Below are positions 8,906 through 17,233 of a DNA stretch of 57,877 bases, piece by piece. The notes under the pieces are model-generated. The model was not told the origin of the DNA. It saw only the letters and a program-made list of their open reading frames with translations, and ran no database searches. The DNA is from Candidatus Binataceae bacterium (GTDB lineage: Bacteria > Desulfobacterota > Binatia > Binatales > Binataceae), in NCBI GenBank assembly GCA_015478645.1, contig JADMIL010000012.1:1-57877 (forward strand), given 5' to 3'. Both the position numbers and the translations under genes were made by a program. Position 1 is the stretch's first letter. Every line of letters starts with the position of its first letter.

Positions 8906-9900
8906 GCATCGCGCGCGAAGACTCGCCGCCGCCGGGCGCGCGGGGCGAACTGCGCGCGGCGGTGGTCGGCGCGGGACGGCTCGGCGCCTTTCACGCCCAG
9001 AAGTACGCGGCGCTCGACGGCGTACGGCTGACCCACGTGGTCGACCCCGACGGCGCAAGAGCGCGCGCGGTCGCCGCCGCCACCGGCGCGATCGCGATTG
9101 CCGACTATCGCGAACTGGCGGGCCGCGTCGATCTCGCCAGTGTCGCCGCGCCCGGCAGCCTGCATCACGCGATTGCGGCCGGCCTGATGGCGGCCGGCAT
9201 CGACGTGCTGGTCGAGAAGCCGATGGCCGCGACGCTGGCCGAGGCGCGCGACCTGCAGGCGATCGCGGCGCGCAGCGGACGGATCTTGCAGGTCGGCCAT
9301 CTCGAACGCTTCAATCCCGCGGTCGTTCGCCTGCGCACCATCGTCACCGCGCCGCGCTTCATCGAATGCCATCGGCTGGCGCCCTTCACCGAGCGCGGCA
9401 TCGACGTCGACGTGGTGCTCGACCTGATGGTCCACGACCTCGACGTGATTCTGAGCGTCGCGCCGGGCCGCGCGGTGATCGCGGTGGAGGCGGTCGGCGT
9501 CGCCGTGCTGACCGATCAGATCGACGTCGCCAACGCGCGCATCCGCTTCGCCGGCGGCCTTATCGCCAATCTCAATACCAGCCGCGTGGCGCCGCGGCGC
9601 GAGCGCAAGATCCGTTTCTTTCAGCCCGACGCCTATATCTCGGTCGACTACGAGGCGCGCCGGATCCAGGTCTACCGCAAGAGCCCGCCCGTGCCCGGCG
9701 GCGCCTTTCCGGTGATCTCGGCCGAACAGATCGATCTGGGCGACGCCGATCCGCTGATGGACGAGATTGCCGCCTTCACCGCCTGCGTGCGCACCCGCGC
9801 CGCCCCGCCGGTCACGGCCGACGACGGGCTGCGCGTGATGGAGCTGAGCGATCGGATTCGCGTCGCGATGGAGACCGAGGCCGGCGCGGCCCACACTTGA
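8902..9900 (+). CDS. Gfo/Idh/MocA family dehydrogenase in the lipid A operon
   Basis: NAD(P)-dependent sugar dehydrogenase family. The Rossmann motif VVGAGRLGAFHAQKY starts near residue 20. The family EKP motif is present (VLVEKPMAATLAEA), as is the catalytic-domain region GHLERFNP and a DLMVHDLDVIL stretch. It lies between lpxI and lpxB with 4-nt overlap to lpxI, so a role in sugar-nucleotide or lipid A modification is likely. One known relative is GnnA, which oxidises UDP-GlcNAc for 3-amino lipid A, but no partner aminotransferase GnnB is present in the window. Substrate is therefore not assigned. Confidence 0.82.
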   Translation: MSIAREDSPPPGARGELRAAVVGAGRLGAFHAQKYAALDGVRLTHVVDPDGARARAVAAATGAIAIADYRELAGRVDLASVAAPGSLHHAIAAGLMAAGIDVLVEKPMAATLAEARDLQAIAARSGRILQVGHLERFNPAVVRLRTIVTAPRFIECHRLAPFTERGIDVDVVLDLMVHDLDVILSVAPGRAVIAVEAVGVAVLTDQIDVANARIRFAGGLIANLNTSRVAPRRERKIRFFQPDAYISVDYEARRIQVYRKSPPVPGGAFPVISAEQIDLGDADPLMDEIAAFTACVRTRAAPPVTADDGLRVMELSDRIRVAMETEAGAAHT

Positions 9901-9968
9901 TCGGCGGCGCCGAACGCGTGAAGATCAATTCCGTCCGCCGCCGCCCGCGCCGCAATCGTCATCCGCCC

Positions 9969-10628
9969 ATGCAATCATCATCAGCATCGCATCGCCCCGC
10001 CATCCGCGCCGCCTCTGCGCGATTCGTCGCGGTCGCGATACTCCTCGCCGGGCTCGGCGCCGGCTGCCAGAGCAACACCGTGCCGATTCCCGCTACGCCG
10101 GCGCAAACCAGCGACGGATCGTATCCCTCGAACAATCCGGCCGATTGCCTGCCGGCGATGACGCTGGTCGATCAGTTCGGCCATCCGGCCTCGCTGGCCG
10201 CGCTTAAGGGCCGGCTCGTGCTGATCGATTTCATCTACGCCGACTGCGCCAGCGCCTGCCCCGTGCTGACCGCCCGCTTCGCCCGCATCGCGCGGCTGCT
10301 CGGCCCGCGGCTCGGCAGGCAGATAACGCTGGTTTCGGTGACGATCGATCCCGAGCACGATCATCCCGCGCGCCTGCTCGACTACGCGCGCACGCACGAC
10401 GCGGCGTATCCGGGATGGCTCTTTCTCACCGGCCGCCCGGCCGACATCGACGCCCTGCTCACCATCTACAAGCTCAAGCGCGAGCGCGAGGCCGACGGTA
10501 CAATCACGCACGTCGGCCTGAGCTTTCTGATTGGTCCCGACGGCCGGCAATTGCGCATGTACAATGCGATGGAAGCGCCGCCGGCGATCGTCGTCGCCGA
10601 CGTCGATCGCGCGCTGCCGCCCGGCTAA
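9969..10628 (+). CDS. SCO1/SenC family copper chaperone lipoprotein
   Basis: Thioredoxin-fold protein that helps deliver copper to the CuA site of cytochrome c oxidase. The N-terminus has a lipoprotein signal (VAVAILLAGLGAGC), so it is probably membrane-anchored and periplasmic. The CxxxC copper motif is present (YADCASACPVL), as is the later conserved His (THVGLSFLIGPDG). Starting at ATG 9969 gives 219 residues; GTG 9918 is an alternative. It is embedded between lipid A genes, while the oxidase operon of this window lies about 27 kb away. Confidence 0.88.
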   Translation: MQSSSASHRPAIRAASARFVAVAILLAGLGAGCQSNTVPIPATPAQTSDGSYPSNNPADCLPAMTLVDQFGHPASLAALKGRLVLIDFIYADCASACPVLTARFARIARLLGPRLGRQITLVSVTIDPEHDHPARLLDYARTHDAAYPGWLFLTGRPADIDALLTIYKLKREREADGTITHVGLSFLIGPDGRQLRMYNAMEAPPAIVVADVDRALPPG

Positions 10629-10717
10629 GCGATCGCGGCGCGGCGCGCGCACCGGTCCGCCGGATTCGTGCGGCCGCGATGGTGCTGGCGCGGATTTTCG
10701 ATCACAATTCATCACTG

Positions 10718-11905
10718 ATGCAGGCTTCAAGCGCCGACCCGCATAACCCTCCGCCGCGCGCCGCGGGCGCGCGCCCCCGGCGGGTGCTGATCGTCGCCGG
10801 CGAGGCGTCGGGCGATCTGCATGGTGCCGACTTTGCCACAGCGCTGCTCGCGCGCGATCCCCAATGCGAGATTTTCGGCATCGCGGGCGAACGGATGCGC
10901 GCGGCGGGTGTACGCGCGCTCTTCAACACCGAGGATATCGCCGGTCTGGGCGTGGCCGAGCTCGCTGCAACGATCCGGCGCTCGGTCGGCGCGTGGCGCG
11001 CGCTGCGGCGCATCCTGCGCACCGCGCCGCCCGACCTCGTCGTGCTCATCGACTACGCGGAATTCAACCTGATGCTGGCCGGATCGGCGCGGCGCGCCGG
11101 CGTGCCCGTGCTCTACTACATCCTGCCGCAGGTCTGGGCGTGGCGGCGCGGGCGCGTGAGCAAGCTGGTCCACCGCGCGGCGCGGATGGCGGTGGTGTTT
11201 CCGTTCGAGGCCGAGCTCTACGCGCAGGCCGGCGACCGCGTCAGCTTCGTCGGCCATCCGCTGCTCGACCGCGCCGCGCCGGCGCAGGATCGTCCGGCGA
11301 CCCTCGCGCGCCACGGCTTCGCGCCCGGCGCGCGCCTGCTGGCGGTGTTGCCGGGCAGCCGCCGCGCCGAGGTGAAATATCTGCTCGAGCCGATGCTCAG
11401 GGCGTCGCTAGTACTCGCGGCGAAGCACGGCTTAACACCGGTAGTCGCGCTTGCGCCCAGTCTGGCAGTTGACGATTTGCGATCGGTCGCCGGCCGCGGC
11501 GCGCTCGAAGGAGTGCATATTATCCAGCAGGACACGTATAGTATTATTGCCGCAAGTGAGATTGCGCTGGTCGCCTCCGGCACGGCCACGCTCGAGACGG
11601 CGCTGCTTGGATGTCCGATGGTTATTGCCTACAAAGTGTCGCCTTTAACCTATCGCATGGCTCGATTGCTGGTCGACGGCGTCGACTTCATCGGCATGCC
11701 CAACCTGCTCGCCGGCCACGCGATCGTGCCCGAGCTGATTCAGCGCGAGGTCACCGCCGCCAACCTGGTGAGCGCCGCCGAACCGCTGCTCGCCGAACCG
11801 TTGCACGGTGAGACCGCCGCCGCCTTGCGCGCCGTGCGCCAGCGGCTGGGCGCGCCGGGCGCCGCCGGGCGGGTGGCCGCGATGGCGCTGGAACTGATGG
11901 CATGA
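10718..11905 (+). CDS. lpxB: Lipid-A-disaccharide synthase LpxB
   Basis: Glycosyltransferase (GT19) joining UDP-2,3-diacylglucosamine to lipid X. The family start VLIVAGEASGDLHGADFATA is present near residue 23, followed by IDYAEFNLML, YYILPQVWAWRRGR, the FVGHPLLD motif, VLPGSRRAEVKYLL and the donor-site region ALVASGTATLETALLGCPMV. ATG 10718 gives 395 residues; ATG 10679 would add 13 in frame. Its stop overlaps the msbA start by 4 bases. Confidence 0.95.
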   Translation: MQASSADPHNPPPRAAGARPRRVLIVAGEASGDLHGADFATALLARDPQCEIFGIAGERMRAAGVRALFNTEDIAGLGVAELAATIRRSVGAWRALRRILRTAPPDLVVLIDYAEFNLMLAGSARRAGVPVLYYILPQVWAWRRGRVSKLVHRAARMAVVFPFEAELYAQAGDRVSFVGHPLLDRAAPAQDRPATLARHGFAPGARLLAVLPGSRRAEVKYLLEPMLRASLVLAAKHGLTPVVALAPSLAVDDLRSVAGRGALEGVHIIQQDTYSIIAASEIALVASGTATLETALLGCPMVIAYKVSPLTYRMARLLVDGVDFIGMPNLLAGHAIVPELIQREVTAANLVSAAEPLLAEPLHGETAAALRAVRQRLGAPGAAGRVAAMALELMA

Positions 11906-13671
11906 TGCGACTGCCGCCGCTCTATCGGCGCCTGCTCGGCTACGTCCGGCGCTACCTGTTTCCTTACGTGCTGCTGATGTTCACGGCGATGATCCTGCTC
12001 AGCTCGAGCGAGGGCGCGATCGTCGTCATCATCCGCAACTTCACCAATCAGCTCACCGTCGTGCGCGACCTGCACAACCTGCCGATGCTTTCGATCGTGC
12101 TGCTGGCGATCTTCATCACGCGCGCGGTGGCCTCGTTCGTGTCGGACTATCTCGAAGCCTACATCACGCTGAAAATCACGCTCGATATTCGCGCCGACCT
12201 CAACGAGTCGCTGCAGAACCAGTCGCTCTCGTTCTTCAATCGCACGGCGACCGGCGTGATGCTCTCGCGCGTGATCAACGACGTGCAGATCGTCGCCATC
12301 AACGGCATCGACAGCGCCTTTTCGGTCTTCGGCGACGGCACCCGGCTGCTTGCCGTGATGGCCGGCGCCTTCTACGTCGACTGGCGCTTCACCCTGGTGG
12401 CACTGGTGGTCTTTCCGGCCGGCGTGCTGCCGATCATTCGTTTCTCCAAGGGCATGCGCAAGATGACCAAGGACGCGCAGCGCCAGTTGAGCGGCCTCAC
12501 CGTGATCCTGCAGGAGACCTACCAGGGCAACCGCGTGGTCAAGGCCTTCGGCATGGAGGAGTACGAGCGCACGCGCTTCAAGCGCGAACTGCGCCGCCTG
12601 TTCCGTATCGCGATGCGCGTGGCGCGGATTAAGGCGATGACCGGCCCGACGATGGAAGTGATGGGCGCCTTCGCGATCGTCGCCGTGATCTGGTGGGGCG
12701 CCCATGCGGTGCTGGCCGGCACGCGATCGCCGGGGGTCTTCCTGTCGTTTATCGGCGCGATGCTGCTGCTGTATCGGCCGTTCAAGAGCCTGACCCGCAC
12801 CAACAACAATATCCAGGCCGGGATCGCCGCCGCCGAGCGCGTCTTCGAGATGATGGACACGCCGAGCGACGTGCCCGAAACGCCCGACGCGATCAATCTG
12901 GCCGACGGCAGCCATGCGATTTCGTTCGAGCAGGTGAGCTTCCGCTACGGCGACGAATGGGTCTTGAACGATATCAACCTCGCAATCGGCGCCGGCCAGG
13001 TGGTCGCGCTGGTCGGGATGAGCGGGGGCGGCAAATCGACGCTGGCCGATCTGATCCCGCGCTTTTACGACGTCCAGCAGGGCCGCGTGGCAGTCGACGG
13101 AGTCGACGTGCGGCGCTACAAAATTGCCGCGCTGCGCGCGCAGATCGGTCTCGTGACGCAGACCACGTTCCTCTTCAACGACACGATTCGCGCCAATATC
13201 GCTTATGGCAGCATGGACAAAAGCCTCGAGCAAATCACGGCCGCCGCCCGCGCCGCCAATGCCCACGACTTCATCGAGCGCTTGCCCCAGGGCTACGACA
13301 CGATGATCGGCGAGCTCGGCGTGCGCCTGTCGGGTGGTGAGCGCCAGCGCCTCGCGATTGCCCGCGCGCTGCTCAAGAACGCGCCCATCCTGATTCTCGA
13401 CGAGGCGACCTCCTCGCTCGATTCCGAAGCCGAGCGCCAGGTTCAGCAAGCGCTGGAACATCTGATGGAAAATCGCACGACGCTGGTCATCGCGCATCGC
13501 CTCTCGACGGTGCGCCGCGCCGACCGCATCGTGGTGCTGGTCCACGGCCGGATCGTCGAAGAGGGCACGCACAGCGAACTGATGGCGCACGGACGCGAAT
13601 ACAGCAAACTGCACGGCCTGCAGTTCATGACTCCGCCGGAACTCGGCGGGCACGGCGAACCGGCCAATTGA
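11902..13671 (+). CDS. msbA: Lipid A export ATP-binding/permease MsbA
   Basis: Half-size ABC exporter that flips the lipid A-core to the outer leaflet of the inner membrane. The N-terminal half (residues about 15-310) has six membrane helices. The ATPase half has Walker A GMSGGGKST, signature LSGGERQRLAIARAL, Walker B ILILDEATSSLDSE and the H-loop VIAHRLSTV. It has 589 residues, the usual size. Position between lpxB and waaA supports MsbA rather than a drug exporter. Confidence 0.93.
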   Translation: MMRLPPLYRRLLGYVRRYLFPYVLLMFTAMILLSSSEGAIVVIIRNFTNQLTVVRDLHNLPMLSIVLLAIFITRAVASFVSDYLEAYITLKITLDIRADLNESLQNQSLSFFNRTATGVMLSRVINDVQIVAINGIDSAFSVFGDGTRLLAVMAGAFYVDWRFTLVALVVFPAGVLPIIRFSKGMRKMTKDAQRQLSGLTVILQETYQGNRVVKAFGMEEYERTRFKRELRRLFRIAMRVARIKAMTGPTMEVMGAFAIVAVIWWGAHAVLAGTRSPGVFLSFIGAMLLLYRPFKSLTRTNNNIQAGIAAAERVFEMMDTPSDVPETPDAINLADGSHAISFEQVSFRYGDEWVLNDINLAIGAGQVVALVGMSGGGKSTLADLIPRFYDVQQGRVAVDGVDVRRYKIAALRAQIGLVTQTTFLFNDTIRANIAYGSMDKSLEQITAAARAANAHDFIERLPQGYDTMIGELGVRLSGGERQRLAIARALLKNAPILILDEATSSLDSEAERQVQQALEHLMENRTTLVIAHRLSTVRRADRIVVLVHGRIVEEGTHSELMAHGREYSKLHGLQFMTPPELGGHGEPAN

Positions 13672-15014
13672 GCGGCGCCAATCCCACCGCCGAGACGCGC
13701 CTGGCCGGTCCATCCGGGATGCTCACGGCGCTCTATCGCCTCCTGTGGTATCCGGCCCTGCCGTTCGCACTGATTGCGAGCGGCGGCCGCGACGCCGCCA
13801 CCCGCCGTGAGCGCCGCGGCGCGATCGCCGATCCCCCCGGCCCTGCTGGCACACCGCGCATCTGGGTGCATGCGGCGTCGGTCGGCGAGATCGAGGCGGT
13901 CCGGCCGGTGATCCAGGGGCTGGTGCGCAAATTTCCCGGCACGGTGGTGGTCGTCACCACGATGACCGACGCCGGCCGCTCCGCCGCCCGCCGCCGCCTG
14001 CCGGAAGCGGCCGCATGGCAGCTCGCGCCGCTCGATTGTCCGTCAACCGTGCGCGCCTTTTTAGGCTCCGTGCGGCCCGACCTGGTGCTGATCGCCGAGA
14101 CTGAGCTGTGGCCCAACTACCTGATCGAAGCGGCGCGCCGCGGCGCGCGCGTCGCGATCGTCAACGGCCGGGTCTCGGCCCGATCGGTCCGGCGCTACCG
14201 CTACGTCCGAACGCTGATCGCCGACGCCCTCGCCCATATCCATCTGGTGCTGGCCCAGAGTGAAGAAGACGCGGCCCGCTTCGCCGAACTCGGCGCACCG
14301 CCATCGACTATCGTGGTGACCGGCAATACCAAGTTCGTGATCGACCCGAGCGAGGCGCCGCTGCGCTCGGCGCTGCGCGACTTCGCGGCCGGCCGCCAAA
14401 TTGTGGTCGCCGGATCGACCGCGCCGGGCGAAGAACGGATGATGCTGACGGCGTATCGCAATCTGCTCGATCGCTTTCCTGCCCTCGCTCTGATTATCGC
14501 CCCGCGCCATCTCGAGCGCGTCCCCGAAGTTGAGGCCGAAATCCAGTCCACGCGGCTCACTTATGTCCGCGCCCAGGCCCTGCCGGCGCCCGACGCCCCA
14601 GCCGCCGTGCGCGCCGCCTCGGCCGCCGCCTATGCCCATACGCAGGTCCTGCTGCTCGATACGATGGGCGAGCTGCGCGGCCTCTACCGGCGCGCCACCG
14701 TGGCCTTTGTCGGCGGCAGCATGACGCGGACGCGCGGTGGCCAGAACCTGGGCGAGCCGGCCGCGGTCGCGGTCCCGGTAATCTTCGGACCCCATTACGA
14801 AAACCAGCGCCCGGTCGGCGACGCTCTGATCGAAATGGGCGGCGGACGCGTGGTCAACGACGTCGCCCAAATCGAGAGCACCTGCGCCGAATGGCTCGAA
14901 GACCACGAGGCGCGCCGCGCCGCCGGCAGCAAGGCGCGCCGCTCCGTCGAGCGCCTGGCGGGCGGCGCCGCCGCCACGCTCAATCATCTCGGAGCGCTCA
15001 TCGGGAGACTCTAG
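13668..15014 (+). CDS. waaA: 3-deoxy-D-manno-octulosonic acid transferase WaaA (KdtA)
   Basis: Adds Kdo to lipid IVA. Family motifs are WVHAASVGEIEAVRPV with the catalytic Glu, VVVTTMTDAGRSAARR, IAETELWPNYL, the donor region VVAGSTAPGEE, and GGSMTRTRGGQNLGEPAAV. TTG 13668 overlaps the msbA stop by 4 bases, the pattern seen at other junctions in this operon, and gives 448 residues. ATG 13719, just before the membrane anchor LTALYRLLWYPALPF, would give 431 and is equally plausible. The number of Kdo units added cannot be told from sequence. Confidence 0.93.
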   Translation: MSGANPTAETRLAGPSGMLTALYRLLWYPALPFALIASGGRDAATRRERRGAIADPPGPAGTPRIWVHAASVGEIEAVRPVIQGLVRKFPGTVVVVTTMTDAGRSAARRRLPEAAAWQLAPLDCPSTVRAFLGSVRPDLVLIAETELWPNYLIEAARRGARVAIVNGRVSARSVRRYRYVRTLIADALAHIHLVLAQSEEDAARFAELGAPPSTIVVTGNTKFVIDPSEAPLRSALRDFAAGRQIVVAGSTAPGEERMMLTAYRNLLDRFPALALIIAPRHLERVPEVEAEIQSTRLTYVRAQALPAPDAPAAVRAASAAAYAHTQVLLLDTMGELRGLYRRATVAFVGGSMTRTRGGQNLGEPAAVAVPVIFGPHYENQRPVGDALIEMGGGRVVNDVAQIESTCAEWLEDHEARRAAGSKARRSVERLAGGAAATLNHLGALIGRL

Positions 15015-15016
15015 CG

Positions 15017-16159
15017 ATGGCGCGTGGGCGCCCCGCAATCGAGCGCCTGTGGCAGCCCGGCCTGCCCGCGCGATGGTGGCCGCTGTGGGCCGCGCTAACA
15101 CCCGCCGCCGCCCTTTATGGCGGCGCGCTCGCGTTGCGCACGCGATGGTGGCGCGGGCGCGCCACGCACGCCGCGACCGCAATCATCAGCGTCGGCAATC
15201 TTACCGTCGGTGGCAACGCCAAGACTCCATTCACGCTCTTTTTAGCCGATCGCCTGCAAGCCCAGGGCTTCAAAGTCGCGATCTTAAGCCGCGGATGGGG
15301 CCGCTCGGCGAGCGGCGCGCGCGCCCTGCTGGTCGCCGACGGCGGACGGCTGCTGCTCGACCCGCGCGCGGCCGGCGACGAACCGGCCATGATGGCGCAT
15401 GCGTTCGCTGGACCGATCGCGGTCGCCCGCCGCCGCGCCGACGGCGCCGCATTGCTAACCGCCCACGCGCCGCTCGACGCAATTATCCTCGACGACGGCT
15501 TTCAGCATCTGGGCCTCCGGCGCGATCTCGATCTGGTCCTGATCAATCCGGCGCGCGGCTTCGGCAATGGCTGGATCCTGCCGGCCGGTCCATTGCGCGA
15601 GCCGGCCCGCGCGCTTGAGCGGGCCGACGCGGTAATCGTAATCGCGCGCGCCGCGGCCCCCGACGACGCGCTCAGCGCGGCCGATCGCGCGCGGCTCGAG
15701 CGTCGTCCGATCCTGCGTGCGGAGTTGCGTCCGCACGCACTCATCAGCGCTGACGGCGGGCGCTGGATCGAGTCACCGCTGAGCGGCCTCGGCGGCCGCC
15801 GGGTGGTTGCGGTCAGCGGCCTCGCCGACCCGGCCGGCTTCCATGCGATGCTCGCCGGACTGGGCGCAACGATCGTCGCCGACCTCGCCTTTCCCGACCA
15901 TCACGACTACGCGCCGGGCGACTGGGAACGGATCATCGCCGCGGCCGGCGGCGCGGAGCGCCCCGCAATGATCGTCACGACGGCGAAAGATCTGGTTAAG
16001 CTCGTGGCCTTTTCGCCCCCGCCGGTTTCCCTATATGCTCTCGGGCTCGACGTCACGATGGACGCGCGCGACGCAGCGCGGCTGCTCGCGATGGCGGCCG
16101 AGCGGATTCAGCGGCGGCGCGGCGCGGCCGGCAAACGGCCGCCGGCCTTCATCGCATGA
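15017..16159 (+). CDS. lpxK: Tetraacyldisaccharide 4'-kinase LpxK
   Basis: Phosphorylates the 4' position of the lipid A disaccharide. It has an N-terminal membrane anchor (residues about 15-35), then [16 protein letters not shown], where LpxK proteins usually read GGTGKTP; the third P-loop residue is Ala instead of Gly. It also has ILSRGWGR, the GDEP motif (AGDEPAMMA) and the catalytic [15 protein letters not shown] region. ATG 15017 lies two bases after the waaA stop and gives 380 residues. Confidence 0.93.
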   Translation: MARGRPAIERLWQPGLPARWWPLWAALTPAAALYGGALALRTRWWRGRATHAATAIISVGNLTVGGNAKTPFTLFLADRLQAQGFKVAILSRGWGRSASGARALLVADGGRLLLDPRAAGDEPAMMAHAFAGPIAVARRRADGAALLTAHAPLDAIILDDGFQHLGLRRDLDLVLINPARGFGNGWILPAGPLREPARALERADAVIVIARAAAPDDALSAADRARLERRPILRAELRPHALISADGGRWIESPLSGLGGRRVVAVSGLADPAGFHAMLAGLGATIVADLAFPDHHDYAPGDWERIIAAAGGAERPAMIVTTAKDLVKLVAFSPPPVSLYALGLDVTMDARDAARLLAMAAERIQRRRGAAGKRPPAFIA

Positions 16160-16190
16160 CGATCGGCGTGATCAACCTAAGGAGTGACCA

Positions 16191-16361
16191 ATGGCGATCG
16201 CTCAGGAACTGCTCGAGATTCTCGCCTGCCCCAAATGCAAGGGCGGCTTGCGTCTGGCCGATCAGCCCGAGGCGCTGATTTGCGATGCTTGCAAGCTGCG
16301 CTATCCGATCAAGGAAGATATCCCGATCATGCTGATCGACGAAGCCGAAAGCTTGCCATGA
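16191..16361 (+). CDS. Trm112-family zinc-ribbon protein (YcaR type)
   Basis: A 56-residue protein, MAIAQELLEILACPKCKG onwards, with two Cys pairs (CPKC and CDAC) and the family ending LRYPIKEDIPIMLIDEAE. A good AAGGAG site precedes the ATG. Short Trm112/YcaR proteins commonly follow lpxK in diderm genomes. Their role is usually as a zinc-ribbon partner of methyltransferases, but no partner is shown here. Confidence 0.88.
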   Translation: MAIAQELLEILACPKCKGGLRLADQPEALICDACKLRYPIKEDIPIMLIDEAESLP

Positions 16362-16413
16362 GCCGCTGCCCGCGCGCGCACCGGCGCGGCCGACGGTCCG
16401 CGGAATTCCTCTG

Positions 16414-17184
16414 ATGCTTCCCGCCGGCGCCTTCGGCTGGGTGCGCCACGCCGTGCGCGATCCCGGTCCCGACTTCCCGCGCTTCGGTCTGGGCCGGCGC
16501 GTGCTCTACATCCGGCGCGATCTGGCGCCACGCGCGACCGCGATCTTCGCCGCCCTCGCCCGCCTCGCGGCCTATCCGCCCGCCACCGCCGGCCGCGGCA
16601 ATCGCGCCAGCGGCTTTCGCCTGCCACTCGACGGCGGCTCTGAAATCTTCGCGCGGGTCGGCCGGCGCGGCGGTCTGATTGGCCGTCTCCTGAGCGATCT
16701 CTACCTCGGCGTAACCCCGCGCCCGGTGCGCGAGCTGGCGGTCGCCAACGAGGCCCGCCTGCGCGGCATTCCGATCGCCGAACCGCTCGGTGCGATGGTC
16801 GAGACGGTCGTCCCGGGCCTCTATCGCGGGACCTTTCTGACCCGCGCGATGGCCGGCATGACACTGTGGGAGTTTCTCCGCACCGACGACGATCCGCTGG
16901 TCCGCACGCACGTTATCGGCCATGCGCGCGGCGCGATCGACACGATGCATCGCGGCGGCCTGCTCCACGCCGACCTTAATCTGCACAATCTTTTCGTCAC
17001 CCAGGCGGGCGATCAGTTCAGCGTGGTGATCCTCGACCTGGACAAGGCCCGGCTCTTTCCCGCACCGATCGCCCCGGCCCGTCGCCACGGCAACCTGGCC
17101 CGCCTGGCTCGTTCGGCGCGCAAGCTCGATCCCGACGGCGCCTGCCTCGACCCGCGCATGATCGCGATGCTCACCGCGCCCTGA
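16414..17184 (+). CDS. Kdo/lipopolysaccharide kinase family protein
   Basis: Protein-kinase-like fold of the Kdo kinase/WaaP group that phosphorylates Kdo or inner-core sugars. Visible are a glycine-rich ATP-binding stretch (ARVGRRGGLIGRL), the catalytic loop LLHADLNLHNLFV and the metal-binding VVILDLDKARL (DFG equivalent). It has 256 residues, the size of KdkA. Position after waaA and lpxK favours the 4-position of Kdo as substrate, but this is inference. It is the last gene of the plus-strand run and converges with the rel gene. Confidence 0.8.
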   Translation: MLPAGAFGWVRHAVRDPGPDFPRFGLGRRVLYIRRDLAPRATAIFAALARLAAYPPATAGRGNRASGFRLPLDGGSEIFARVGRRGGLIGRLLSDLYLGVTPRPVRELAVANEARLRGIPIAEPLGAMVETVVPGLYRGTFLTRAMAGMTLWEFLRTDDDPLVRTHVIGHARGAIDTMHRGGLLHADLNLHNLFVTQAGDQFSVVILDLDKARLFPAPIAPARRHGNLARLARSARKLDPDGACLDPRMIAMLTAP

Positions 17185-17233
17185 CGCGCGCCGCTGGCGA
17201 TCGAATGGATGAAGGGGGGGGACGGGCCAGCGC

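Noticed and set aside
11740..13713. 657-codon open frame antisense to msbA
   Set aside because: Composition is that of a shadow frame (His/Arg/Asp-rich), and msbA on the plus strand has all ABC motifs.
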